Below the pieces are notes generated by a model. The model saw only the letters and a program-made list of their open reading frames with translations, was not told the DNA's origin and did no database searches. This document shows positions 1-7,501 of a stretch of DNA of 8,488 nucleotides, piece after piece; the stretch's first letter is position 1; each line of letters starts with the position of its first letter. A program made the position numbers and the translations under genes. The stretch spans positions 1-8,488 of the forward strand of contig JALWNS010000001.1 in NCBI GenBank assembly GCA_027083655.1. Direction: 5' to 3'. This stretch comes from Bacteroidales bacterium (GTDB taxonomy: Bacteria; Bacteroidota; Bacteroidia; Bacteroidales; S143-33).

Positions 1-1
1 G

Positions 2-229
2 AACCAAACAGAGCAAGGTGTAAAGCATTGCTTCTCACATAATGATGATATTACAATAAACAAAACAAATAATATTGCCCAGTCTAATAATATAATTGCC
101 GCACCTTTCTGCATTATCCCAGAAATAGACACTGACTGGCAGATTGAACTCACTGATATATACATCCCTTCATTTGCATATAACTGTACACTTAAAGTAA
201 GTCCCACCAGAGGCTCACCAACCATATAA
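2..229 (+). CDS. C-terminal end of an unidentified small protein (5' end outside window)
   Basis: An open frame enters from the left edge and ends with TAA at 227-229, giving 75 residues. Because it lacks its start, only the tail can be described. It has a His-Cys-x-x-His cluster (about residues 9-13 of the fragment), two further Cys (near 37 and 57), a Trp/Ile-rich stretch and the C-terminus RGSPTI. Short secreted proteins with scattered His and Cys and a Pro-rich tail are common just upstream of metal-efflux operons in Bacteroidota, and the layout here recalls them, but I cannot name the family. The frame is AT-rich with many Asn and Ile codons, so chance openness is possible. No convincing terminator follows; a T9/A7 tract at 243-261 has no GC stem. 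The gene lies 155 bp before the RND gene on the same strand. Confidence 0.4.
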   Translation, partial: NQTEQGVKHCFSHNDDITINKTNNIAQSNNIIAAPFCIIPEIDTDWQIELTDIYIPSFAYNCTLKVSPTRGSPTI

Positions 230-295
230 ATTTTTAGTCTAATTTTTTTTTATTAAAAAAAGTAAAGTTAAATTTAGACATTAGAGAAAATAGCA

Positions 296-312
296 GCGTA
301 TAATTTATACGC
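296..312. promoter_or_regulatory. Perfect palindrome upstream of the RND operon, candidate operator
   Basis: GCGTATAA and TTATACGC are perfect 8-bp arms around a single T. Flanking GCA (293-295) and TGC (314-316) extend the symmetry imperfectly. The element lies 72 bp before the pump start, in the only spacer that could carry the operon promoter. A weak promoter-like TAAATTTA (269-276, 7 of 8 to TAnnTTTG) lies upstream, with no good -33 box. The palindrome is too AT-rich and too tight in its loop to be a terminator. A dimeric repressor site is the natural reading, but no binding protein can be named from sequence. Confidence 0.45.
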
Positions 313-384
313 ATGCCTATCTCTTATTACGTGAACTGAAACAAACTAAAATCATTTATCAACTAAAAACAAAAACACAAAACA

Positions 385-3300
385 ATGATTGATAAAATAA
401 TACAATTTTCTATTCGTAACAAAGCCCTAATAATACTAATGACTGTAGCGTTAGTCATAGGTGGTATATGGGCAGCGATAAAGCTACCTATTGATGCAGT
501 GCCAGACATTACCAACAACCAGGTAATGGTTATAACACGTGCCCCAGGTCTTAGTGCCGAAGATATAGAGCAATACGTCACTTACCAGGTAGAGCTAACA
601 ATGAGCAACCTTCCTGGCGTTGAAGAAATACGTAGTATTTCCCGGTTTGGTCTGTCTGTTGTAACCATTGTTTTCAAAGAGAATATGGGCACATACCTGC
701 CGCGTCAGCTCGTTAGCGAAAAACTTGTTGAAGTAAAAGAGAATATTCCACAAGGATTTGGCGAGCCCTTCATGGCACCAATAACAACCGGTCTTGGGGA
801 AATTTACCAATACACATTGGAAGTGGAACCTGGTTATGAAGACCAATATGATGACATGAAGTTGCGTACCATTCAGGATTGGATCGTTAAGCGCCAATTG
901 TCAATGGTGCCGGGTGTCGTTGAAGTCAACTCTTTTGGTGGGCACAAAAAGCAATATGAAGTAGCAGTAGATCCTGACCGCCTGCGTAGTTACGGATTAA
1001 CAATTATTGATATTTATAATGCACTGGAAGCTAACAATGAAAACACTGGTGGCGCTTATATAGAGAAAAACCACCAGGCAAATTTTATCCGTGGCGTGGG
1101 TCTTATGCGTTCACTCGATGACATACGCAATACACTTGTCAAAAACGTAAACGGAAAGCCTATTTATATACGTGATGTAGCAACAGTACGCTATGGTAGT
1201 GCAGTCCGGTATGGCGCTTTCACTAAGGATGGTAAAGGTGAAGCAGTTGGCGGTATCATTATGATGCTCAAAGGTGCTAATTCCAATGAAGTTATCAAAG
1301 ACGTGAAAAAACGGATGAAGCTCATCCAAAAATCATTGCCCGAAGGAGTAAAGATAAAACCATTCATTGACCGTAGCAAACTCATCAAGAAGACAACCAG
1401 TACAGTAGTCGAGAACCTGACTTTAGGAGCTTTGATTGTTATATTCGTCCTGGTTCTGCTATTAGGCAATATGCGGGGTGGATTGATTGTGGCTTCGGTC
1501 ATTCCGCTGGCCTTGTTATTTACTTTTATAATGATGAAAGCCTTTGGTGTGTGGGCGAATTTAATGAGCCTCGGAGCTATTGACTTTGGTATTCTTGTGG
1601 ATGGGGCGGTAATTATTGTGGAGAACACCTTATTTTATTTACACAAGAAAAGCTTTATTGGACGAAAATTAAGTACTGCCGAAAGAGATAAAATAGCTGC
1701 AGAAGCATCCGGCAAGATGATGAATTCTGCTTTCTTTGGACAGCTAATAATTTTAATTGTGTTTATTCCTATTCTGGCTCTTCAGGGTGTAGAAGGCAAG
1801 ATGTTCCGCCCGATGGCTATTACATTTATATTTGCTTTGATTGGTGTGATGATTTTGAGCTTGACTTATGTCCCAGCAATGACTGCCTTGTTCATACAAC
1901 CTCCTAAGTCAGATAAATTAACCCTTGGCGACCGGATAGTAAAATGGTTTGAGCGCATGTATATTGGACCTATTAACTTTGCTCTCAAACATAAAGTCTT
2001 TATACTGGTTAGTGCCTTGGTTTTACTTATTTCATCAATTTATATATTCACCCGTATTGGTTCGGAGTTCCTTCCTACGCTTGATGAAGGAGACCTAGCA
2101 ATGCAAGCTATAATGCGCCCAGGAACTGCACTTTCTGATGTGATAGAGACAACAACAAGAACAGAAAAATTATTACTAGAGACATTCCCGGATGAAATAG
2201 AATCTGTACAGAGCCGTATCGGCGTGGCGGATATTCCTACAGACCCCATGCCTATGGATGTAGCAGACATGATAGTTATACTCAAGCCTAAAGATCAGTG
2301 GACTAAAGCTAAAACTAAGAAAGAACTTGTCGAAAAACTCAAACAAACCGTTAGCCAGATTCCGGGAGTAAATTTTGAATTTTCACAACCTATAGAACTA
2401 AGATTTAACGAATTACTTACTGGTGTAAGGGAAGACATAGCCATCAAGCTTTACGGTGAAGACCTCGGCATACTGGCAGATAAAGCCCAGGAAATAGCAA
2501 ACCTTATTAAAGGTATCCCTGGTATCGAAGGTATTAAAGTCGAAGCTACCCAGGGCTTACCACAAATAACAATCAAATATAACCGTGAGAAACTGGGACA
2601 ATATGGTCTAAATATCAAAGATCTGAATACAATTGTACAAACTGCTTTTAGTGGCGGAATAGCAGGTAAGATTTATGAAGGGGAAAAAATGTTCGACCTT
2701 GTCGTCCGTCTCAATCCCGAAAGCCGCCGTAGTATAGAAGATGTACGCAATCTCTATGTTCCTCTGCCAAACGGCTCACAGGTACCGCTAAAAGAGGTTG
2801 CAGATATTGAATACATGCTAGGCCCTATGCAGATTAGCCGTGACAATACCAACCGCCGTATTTATGTTGGTGTTAATGTCGGAGACCGTGATATCAAATC
2901 ACTTGTTGAGGACATCCAGAAAGTACTGGACGAGAAACTATCACTTCCTCCAGGCTATTATATCCGCTATGGTGGTACATTTGAAAACCTGGAAAGGGCA
3001 ACCAAGCGTTTAGCCATACTTGTGCCTATGTCATTGGCTTTGATCTTTGTTCTAGTCTACTTTGCCGTTAAGTCCCTCAAACAAACACTTATGATATACA
3101 CTGCTATTCCACTTGCAGCCACAGGAGGTGTTTTATCCTTGTACTTGAGGGGAATGCCATTTAGTATTTCAGCAGGCGTTGGATTTATAGTACTATTTGG
3201 TGTAGCAGTGCTAAATGGACTTGTGCTTATAAATGGTTTGAATAACCTCAAACGCGATAAACCAGAGCTCGATCTATACGAAAGAATTAAGCAGGGATCA

Positions 3301-4770
3301 AAACGCCGTGTACGTCCAATACTGCTTACAGCTTCAACTGATATTCTTGGTTTCTTACCAATGGCAATTTCGACTTCTGCAGGTGCTGAAGTGCAACGTC
3401 CACTAGCTACTGTTGTTATTGGAGGTATGTTTACCTCTGCCCTGCTGACCTTGGTCGTTCTGCCTGTGCTTTATGCCATGGTTGAAAAAGACAAAACAGA
3501 TAAACCCAAAAGAAACGGCAACGGCAACGGTCTGAAAGCAACCGCACTGGCCATGGTTATGCTTTTCTTTGGATTTAGCCTCAGTGCACAAGATGTTAGT
3601 TTACCAGAAACCGGAAATCTTATACATTTTGAGACAAGTACATCTGACGGTCTGGATCTAGGAAAAGCGCAGGCTTTGGCACTGAAAAACTATCCTGCAC
3701 TCAAAGCAAGACAAATTAACATAGAGAGGCAAAAGGCCTTGCGGGCTTCTGCTATTGACCTGGGCGAAACAACTATTTTCACAGGAGAAGAAGAAGTTGG
3801 ACAGACTGTGGGTGTGAGAAATATTATTGGTGTCGAACAAAGTGGGATAGACCTGCTAGGCATACCAGCACGGTCGCAACTGGTCAAATCAAACATTGAA
3901 CTTGCACAGGCCCAATATGAACTAACAAAAGTTGACCTGCTCAGACAAGTTTCTTTTGCGTGGGTAGATGCTTGGACATACAAAGAGCTAACAACCATAT
4001 ATAAAATGTTGGATAGTATGTACCAAAATTTCCTCAAAATCGCCGAAATAAGGTACAAAAGCCAGCAAACATCAAAAATAGAGTTCCTGACTGCAGAAAC
4101 AAAATATGCCCAGGTCAAGCTACAGATAGAGAATATCCAGAGTAAGTACCGCAGTGCATTAATTAGCCTTAACCAGTACTTAATGCTCGATACATTATAC
4201 AATGTTGGAGATATAATGCTCGATACACTTCCTATGGATTGGGACGATAGCCTTATGGTTAGTCCTGTTGTTGACTATAGTAAAAAACAGACACAAGTCT
4301 CTGAGGCTCAATGGAAAGCTACTCGTGCTGCCCTGCTTCCCAAATTCAACCTCTCTTACACTGCCCAGAACATTGACGGACAGAAAGGTTATTTCTCTTG
4401 GCAGGCAGGAATAAGCATACCTATTAATCCAGCTACTGGCTCAAGGATTAAATCTAGCCGCCTGGGATATGAGATGAGTAAATATAATCTAGAAGAAACA
4501 CAGCTTCAGGTCAATGCACAGTACACTGCCTTGCTAAACAATTTAATTGTCCTAAGGCAAATGATTAATTATTATGAGCAAAACGCTATTCCTGTAGCTA
4601 CAGAACAATTCAAGGCAGCTTTGCTAGGATACAAACTGGGAAGTATCGATTACCTGCAATTTATCCAGAACATAGAAAATGCTATGAAAACCCGCGAAGA
4701 TTACATCCTCACTGCCAATCAATATCTTAAAACTATTTTCCAGATACAATACCTCACTGGTAAATTTTAA
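385..4770 (+). CDS. CzcA-type heavy-metal efflux RND pump fused to a TolC/CzcC-type outer-membrane channel
   Basis: Proton-driven inner-membrane pump that exports metal ions through the envelope, with its outer-membrane partner on the same polypeptide. Residues 1-1033 are a full HME-RND protein: TM1 at 14-32, first porter domain about 38-337, TM2-6 about 345-502, TM7 about 535-553, second porter domain about 560-870, and the last TMs ending near 1032. TM4 carries the HME-RND proton-relay signature DFGxxVDGAVxxVEN, with D400, D406 and E413. The copper methionine triad of E. coli CusA (M573, M623, M672) aligns by eye to Q574, V626 and E676, and FNEL at 674-677 is CzcA-like, so divalent ions are the likelier cargo. 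Residues 1034-1049 are a charged linker ending NGNGNG; 1050-1068 look like a signal peptide ending LSA before Q1069. Residues 1069-1461 are a complete two-repeat TolC-type channel ending in Phe. Start chosen because MIDKIIQFSIRNK is the usual N-terminus. The leader is A-rich, without a Shine-Dalgarno. Such fusions are known in Bacteroidota. Confidence 0.95.
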   Translation: MIDKIIQFSIRNKALIILMTVALVIGGIWAAIKLPIDAVPDITNNQVMVITRAPGLSAEDIEQYVTYQVELTMSNLPGVEEIRSISRFGLSVVTIVFKENMGTYLPRQLVSEKLVEVKENIPQGFGEPFMAPITTGLGEIYQYTLEVEPGYEDQYDDMKLRTIQDWIVKRQLSMVPGVVEVNSFGGHKKQYEVAVDPDRLRSYGLTIIDIYNALEANNENTGGAYIEKNHQANFIRGVGLMRSLDDIRNTLVKNVNGKPIYIRDVATVRYGSAVRYGAFTKDGKGEAVGGIIMMLKGANSNEVIKDVKKRMKLIQKSLPEGVKIKPFIDRSKLIKKTTSTVVENLTLGALIVIFVLVLLLGNMRGGLIVASVIPLALLFTFIMMKAFGVWANLMSLGAIDFGILVDGAVIIVENTLFYLHKKSFIGRKLSTAERDKIAAEASGKMMNSAFFGQLIILIVFIPILALQGVEGKMFRPMAITFIFALIGVMILSLTYVPAMTALFIQPPKSDKLTLGDRIVKWFERMYIGPINFALKHKVFILVSALVLLISSIYIFTRIGSEFLPTLDEGDLAMQAIMRPGTALSDVIETTTRTEKLLLETFPDEIESVQSRIGVADIPTDPMPMDVADMIVILKPKDQWTKAKTKKELVEKLKQTVSQIPGVNFEFSQPIELRFNELLTGVREDIAIKLYGEDLGILADKAQEIANLIKGIPGIEGIKVEATQGLPQITIKYNREKLGQYGLNIKDLNTIVQTAFSGGIAGKIYEGEKMFDLVVRLNPESRRSIEDVRNLYVPLPNGSQVPLKEVADIEYMLGPMQISRDNTNRRIYVGVNVGDRDIKSLVEDIQKVLDEKLSLPPGYYIRYGGTFENLERATKRLAILVPMSLALIFVLVYFAVKSLKQTLMIYTAIPLAATGGVLSLYLRGMPFSISAGVGFIVLFGVAVLNGLVLINGLNNLKRDKPELDLYERIKQGSKRRVRPILLTASTDILGFLPMAISTSAGAEVQRPLATVVIGGMFTSALLTLVVLPVLYAMVEKDKTDKPKRNGNGNGLKATALAMVMLFFGFSLSAQDVSLPETGNLIHFETSTSDGLDLGKAQALALKNYPALKARQINIERQKALRASAIDLGETTIFTGEEEVGQTVGVRNIIGVEQSGIDLLGIPARSQLVKSNIELAQAQYELTKVDLLRQVSFAWVDAWTYKELTTIYKMLDSMYQNFLKIAEIRYKSQQTSKIEFLTAETKYAQVKLQIENIQSKYRSALISLNQYLMLDTLYNVGDIMLDTLPMDWDDSLMVSPVVDYSKKQTQVSEAQWKATRAALLPKFNLSYTAQNIDGQKGYFSWQAGISIPINPATGSRIKSSRLGYEMSKYNLEETQLQVNAQYTALLNNLIVLRQMINYYEQNAIPVATEQFKAALLGYKLGSIDYLQFIQNIENAMKTREDYILTANQYLKTIFQIQYLTGKF
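3514..3531 (+). repeat. Hexanucleotide repeat encoding the NGNGNG linker
   Basis: AACGGC occurs twice and is followed by AACGGT, all in frame, giving Asn-Gly three times at residues 1044-1049. It sits exactly between the cytoplasmic tail of the pump and the signal-like segment before the channel domain. A 6-bp unit can expand or contract without breaking the frame, so the flexible linker may vary in length between strains (inference). Confidence 0.7.
4181..4227 (+). repeat. In-frame 14-bp direct repeat within the channel domain
   Basis: TAATGCTCGATACA occurs at 4181-4194 and again at 4214-4227. The period is 33 bp, so both copies are read in the same frame and each encodes MLDT. The result is two MLDTL pentapeptides 11 residues apart, in the stretch joining the two TolC-type structural repeats. 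It looks like a small local duplication. It could also be plain convergence of a repeated peptide, but identical codons favour a DNA-level copy. Confidence 0.65.
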
Positions 4771-4802
4771 AACACAAAACACAAACCCAAAAATCTAAAA
4801 CT

Positions 4803-6011
4803 ATGAAATACAAAATATCAATCCTCATATTAACACTAGGTCTGATCCTGACAGGATGCAAAAGTAAAAAGCAGAGCCAGGAAAACATGCAAGACCAACA
4901 GCATCCTAAAGATGTCGTTATTCTTAGCGAGGACCAGATGAAAGCCGTAGGCATAGAAATAGGCACATTTGAGATGCGAAACCTAACATCTATTGTCAAA
5001 ACAACTGGCCAACTGTCTATTTCACCGCAAAACCAGGCAGAAGTTTCAGCTGTAATCGGTGGTAATGTTAAGGAAATAAATGTTTTCTATGGTCAAAAAG
5101 TGAGAAAAGGACAGGTGCTTGCCGTTCTGGAACATCCTGATTATATCAAACTTCAGGAAGACTTTGCACAGGTGGCTAATGAACTTGATTTCCTCGAAAA
5201 AGACTATCAACGCCAAAAAGAACTTTACGAACAAGGAGCAACATCCGGCAAGCAATACCAGATGGCAAAGAGCAAATTTTTTACAGCCAAGGCCCGCTAC
5301 GAAGGCCTGCGCCAGAGGCTTAAAATGCTTGGTCTTAACCCTGATGACGTTATCCAGGGCAAAATTACCTCTACAATAAAAATTTATTCGCCAATAAATG
5401 GTACTATCACAGCTATTAATATCAATGTAGGAACATACGCAGAGCCTGGCCAAACATTGTTTGTCATCAAAAATAATGATAGCATACACGCAGACCTGCT
5501 CGTTTATGAGAAAGATTTACACAAAATCAGAAAAGGCCAAAAAGTCCATTTCATGGTCTCCAACCGTCCTGATGGCGATCTATATGGCCGTATTTTTGCT
5601 ATTGAGAAAGAATTTGAGCCAGACATACGCGCAGTTAGAATTCATGCTACTGTCGAAGGCGATAAAAAAGGCCTTATACCTGGAATGTTCATAACAGGCC
5701 ATATCAACACTGATAGCATATACACCAGATCCCTGCCTGTTGATGCTGTTGTGCGCGAAGGCGAGAAATACTACATCTTTATAGTGGATGACCAGGCCCT
5801 CAAAGAGGAACTCCAACACCGCGGACAAACACAGAACCCAGAAAAATTACACGCTTTCCGAATGGTAGAAATAGCCAAAGGAGCAGAAGATAACGGATAC
5901 GTAGAAATACGACTGCTCAATCCCCTGCCCGACACAACCAAAGTCGTGGTCAAAGGTGCCTATTACCTGCTCTCAGACCTGAAAAAGGAAGAAACAGAAC
6001 ATGAACATTAA
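4803..6011 (+). CDS. CzcB/CusB-type periplasmic adaptor lipoprotein (membrane fusion protein)
   Basis: Adaptor that clamps the RND pump to the outer-membrane channel and may hand over metal from the periplasm. The signal sequence ends in the lipobox LTGC with lipidated C19. A first lipoyl half lies at about 84-112 (GGNVKEI...GQKVRKGQVL). An alpha-helical hairpin follows at about 115-180 with many charged heptads, then the second lipoyl half (SPINGTITAININVG), a beta-barrel around 226-300, and a membrane-proximal domain to the end. At 402 residues it is a normal length for the family. The mature N-terminus lacks the Met cluster that CusB uses for Cu(I), and no CusF-like domain is present. The C-terminus ends in an acidic/His tail, ETEHEH, which may bind metal. 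The gene is 32 bp after the pump gene and 20 bp before the next, so it is surely co-transcribed. Its A-rich leader has no Shine-Dalgarno. Confidence 0.93.
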   Translation: MKYKISILILTLGLILTGCKSKKQSQENMQDQQHPKDVVILSEDQMKAVGIEIGTFEMRNLTSIVKTTGQLSISPQNQAEVSAVIGGNVKEINVFYGQKVRKGQVLAVLEHPDYIKLQEDFAQVANELDFLEKDYQRQKELYEQGATSGKQYQMAKSKFFTAKARYEGLRQRLKMLGLNPDDVIQGKITSTIKIYSPINGTITAININVGTYAEPGQTLFVIKNNDSIHADLLVYEKDLHKIRKGQKVHFMVSNRPDGDLYGRIFAIEKEFEPDIRAVRIHATVEGDKKGLIPGMFITGHINTDSIYTRSLPVDAVVREGEKYYIFIVDDQALKEELQHRGQTQNPEKLHAFRMVEIAKGAEDNGYVEIRLLNPLPDTTKVVVKGAYYLLSDLKKEETEHEH

Positions 6012-6031
6012 ATCAAAAAAAACATAAAACA

Positions 6032-6523
6032 ATGAAATACAAAATTTTATCAATCACATTCTTATTGATGTTTTTTACCGCTGGCCTCTTTGCGCAAGAA
6101 GGCTCTGAAGCCCAACAGCAGACAAAGGAAAAATACCGCATCATCACAGGCGTTAGGGTTAACCCCTTGCTCATCTATTACCAGGGGCAAAAGATAGAGA
6201 CAACACGTCTGCACGGAGAGCTAGGCGCGCTTTTCAATAAGCGCATCTATTCCTCTGTAGGCTATACACCATTCGTCAATGCAGTGTACAACTTCAACGA
6301 ATATTGGTTCATTGGCTTTGACCACAAAGTACCAGTGTCAATGGTAGTGGCTGCCGAATATATGCTAACAAACAAAAAGCTCTTTGTCCAATTCGGCCCC
6401 AACATCAAGCTTTCTAAAGTCGGCAACATGTTCATTTTCGCGTTTCGCTCTATTGACGACCCAACCTGGGGCTTGAAAGTGGGTACATTTATACCGCTTA
6501 ATGTTTTGCTAAAGAAGAAGTAA
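6032..6523 (+). CDS. Small secreted, possibly outer-membrane beta-barrel-like protein of unknown function
   Basis: I do not recognise this 163-residue protein. It has a clear signal peptide: basic MKYK, a hydrophobic core, and a GLFA cleavage site before Q22. The mature part (about 142 residues) has alternating hydrophobic/polar stretches rich in Tyr and Phe, with no Cys, which suggests beta strands. Examples are the segments around residues 34-60 (ITGVRVNPLLIYY onward) and 107-125 (AAEYML to FGPNIKL). It ends in KKK rather than the terminal aromatic of most outer-membrane barrels, so it may be a periplasmic beta protein or a shortened barrel. It follows the adaptor by 20 bp and precedes the operon terminator, so it is the last gene of the efflux operon. 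A role as accessory channel or periplasmic partner of the pump is inference from position only. Its first five codons and leader resemble those of the adaptor gene. Confidence 0.8.
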   Translation: MKYKILSITFLLMFFTAGLFAQEGSEAQQQTKEKYRIITGVRVNPLLIYYQGQKIETTRLHGELGALFNKRIYSSVGYTPFVNAVYNFNEYWFIGFDHKVPVSMVVAAEYMLTNKKLFVQFGPNIKLSKVGNMFIFAFRSIDDPTWGLKVGTFIPLNVLLKKK

Positions 6524-6537
6524 ACCTGCAACAAACC

Positions 6538-6567
6538 ATATCGGGGTGCCTGCGAGCACCCCGATAT
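6538..6567 (+). terminator. Strong hairpin terminator closing the RND operon
   Basis: A perfect 12-bp stem (ATATCGGGGTGC with GCACCCCGATAT) encloses a 6-nt loop, CTGCGA. It starts 14 bp after the stop codon of the small secreted-protein gene. The T-run is short (TATTTA), so termination may be incomplete and the next gene could receive read-through. No other GC-rich hairpin of this quality occurs between genes in the window. Confidence 0.8.
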
Positions 6568-6610
6568 TTACATAACTCTTTCACTAGGACAATAGAAAAA
6601 CACATAGCAC

Positions 6611-7411
6611 ATGAAACACTCTGTTTACCACATACCAGAGATGGACTGCGCGGCCGAGGAAAGCATGGTGCGCATGAAGCTACAGCCTGTAAAAGGCATC
6701 AAAAAATTGCGCTTTGACCTGGAGGCGCGCCGTCTGGACGTGTTCCACGACGCAGATGAACAGCAGATTACCCGGCTGCTGGAAGAGCTGGACCTGGGCG
6801 CCAGGCTTGTAGAAAGCACAAGCATGGACGACCAGACATTTGAGCCAGACGACACGCAGCAACAACGCCGCCTTCTGTGGACTGTGCTGGGTATCAATTT
6901 TGCTTTCTTCCTGCTAGAAATAACAACTGGCTTCCTGGCCAATTCCATGGGACTGGTGGCTGACTCGCTGGACATGCTGGCCGACGCTATTGTTTATGGC
7001 TTAAGTCTGTTGGCAGTAGGCGCTGCAGTGAGTCGCAAAAAACGTGTGGCGCGACTGAGCGGATATTTCCAGATGTTTCTAGCTCTGCTAGGTCTAATTG
7101 AAGTAGTGCGCCGCTTTATCGGAGCAGAGCCTTTGCCAGACTTCCGTATGATGATTGGCATATCAACCCTGGCGCTCATAGCCAATTCTTTCGCATTGTG
7201 GATACTGACCAGGAGCAAAAGCCAGGAAGCCCACATGAAAGCAAGCATGATTTTTACTTCTAATGACGTGATAATCAATACAGGCGTCATACTGGCCGGT
7301 GTGCTTGTTCTGCTGACTAATTCCAAATACCCTGACCTGGTAATGGGCGCTATCGTGTTTGTTATAGTGATGCGCGGAGCCCTGAGAATTCTTAAGCTAG
7401 GCAGGGAGTAA
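6611..7411 (+). CDS. HMA domain plus short cation-diffusion-facilitator-like transporter
   Basis: Probable divalent-metal transporter of the inner membrane, 266 residues. Residues 1-70 form an HMA ferredoxin-like fold with the motif MDCAAEE: a single C13 followed by E16 and E17. This DCxxEE form is typical of Zn/Co-type HMA-CDF proteins rather than copper CxxC domains. After a charged linker come six predicted TMs (about 88-109, 112-134, 145-165, 178-197, 211-232, 240-258). TM2 carries D121 and D125, matching the DxxxD/HxxxD metal site of CDF proteins. In TM5 only D219 is kept; the position four residues earlier, usually His or Asp, is F215. The usual C-terminal cytoplasmic domain of CDF dimers is absent. 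It starts 43 bp after the terminator with no clear promoter. The N-terminal part looks richer in G+C than its neighbours (one 60-bp line near 6721 is about 63 percent). It lies between the divalent-type pump operon and the regulator. Confidence 0.85.
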   Translation: MKHSVYHIPEMDCAAEESMVRMKLQPVKGIKKLRFDLEARRLDVFHDADEQQITRLLEELDLGARLVESTSMDDQTFEPDDTQQQRRLLWTVLGINFAFFLLEITTGFLANSMGLVADSLDMLADAIVYGLSLLAVGAAVSRKKRVARLSGYFQMFLALLGLIEVVRRFIGAEPLPDFRMMIGISTLALIANSFALWILTRSKSQEAHMKASMIFTSNDVIINTGVILAGVLVLLTNSKYPDLVMGAIVFVIVMRGALRILKLGRE

Positions 7412-7481
7412 CTCTCCACTCACCATAGTTTAAGTATTCATTCTTTAATACACAGAATTACAACGTGATTAATCAAAGTAT

Positions 7482-7501
7482 TTAAACATTTGTTAAACAT
7501 T
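7482..7501. promoter_or_regulatory. 9-bp direct repeat one helical turn apart, candidate activator site
   Basis: TTAAACATT occurs at 7482-7490 and 7493-7501, a period of 11 bp, so both copies face the same side of the helix. The pair overlaps the candidate -33 box of the regulator gene. AraC-family proteins contact DNA with two helix-turn-helix units in successive major grooves, so a repeat near helical spacing is a plausible target. The sequence is AT-rich and could be fortuitous. Confidence 0.4.

Noticed and set aside
243..261. T9 followed by A7, possible terminator of the upstream gene
   Set aside because: The stem would be A-T only with a 4-nt loop and no GC pairs, too weak for a terminator; it is more likely AT-rich promoter DNA.
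1191..1628. 145-residue open frame on the minus strand inside the pump gene
   Set aside because: It is fully antisense to a well-conserved RND coding region and shows no recognisable protein features; the same holds for the minus-strand frames at 595-897, 2040-2285 and 3690-4202.
3481..3603. Fusion as a sequencing or assembly error that removed a stop codon
   Set aside because: The junction contains an orderly linker and a continuous frame, and pump-channel fusions of about 1450 residues are known in Bacteroidota.
5119..5379. 86-residue + strand frame inside the adaptor gene
   Set aside because: It overlaps the lipoyl and hairpin region of the adaptor in another frame; its composition is rich in chance residues and no domain is visible. 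The frame at 5461-5694 is rejected for the same reason.
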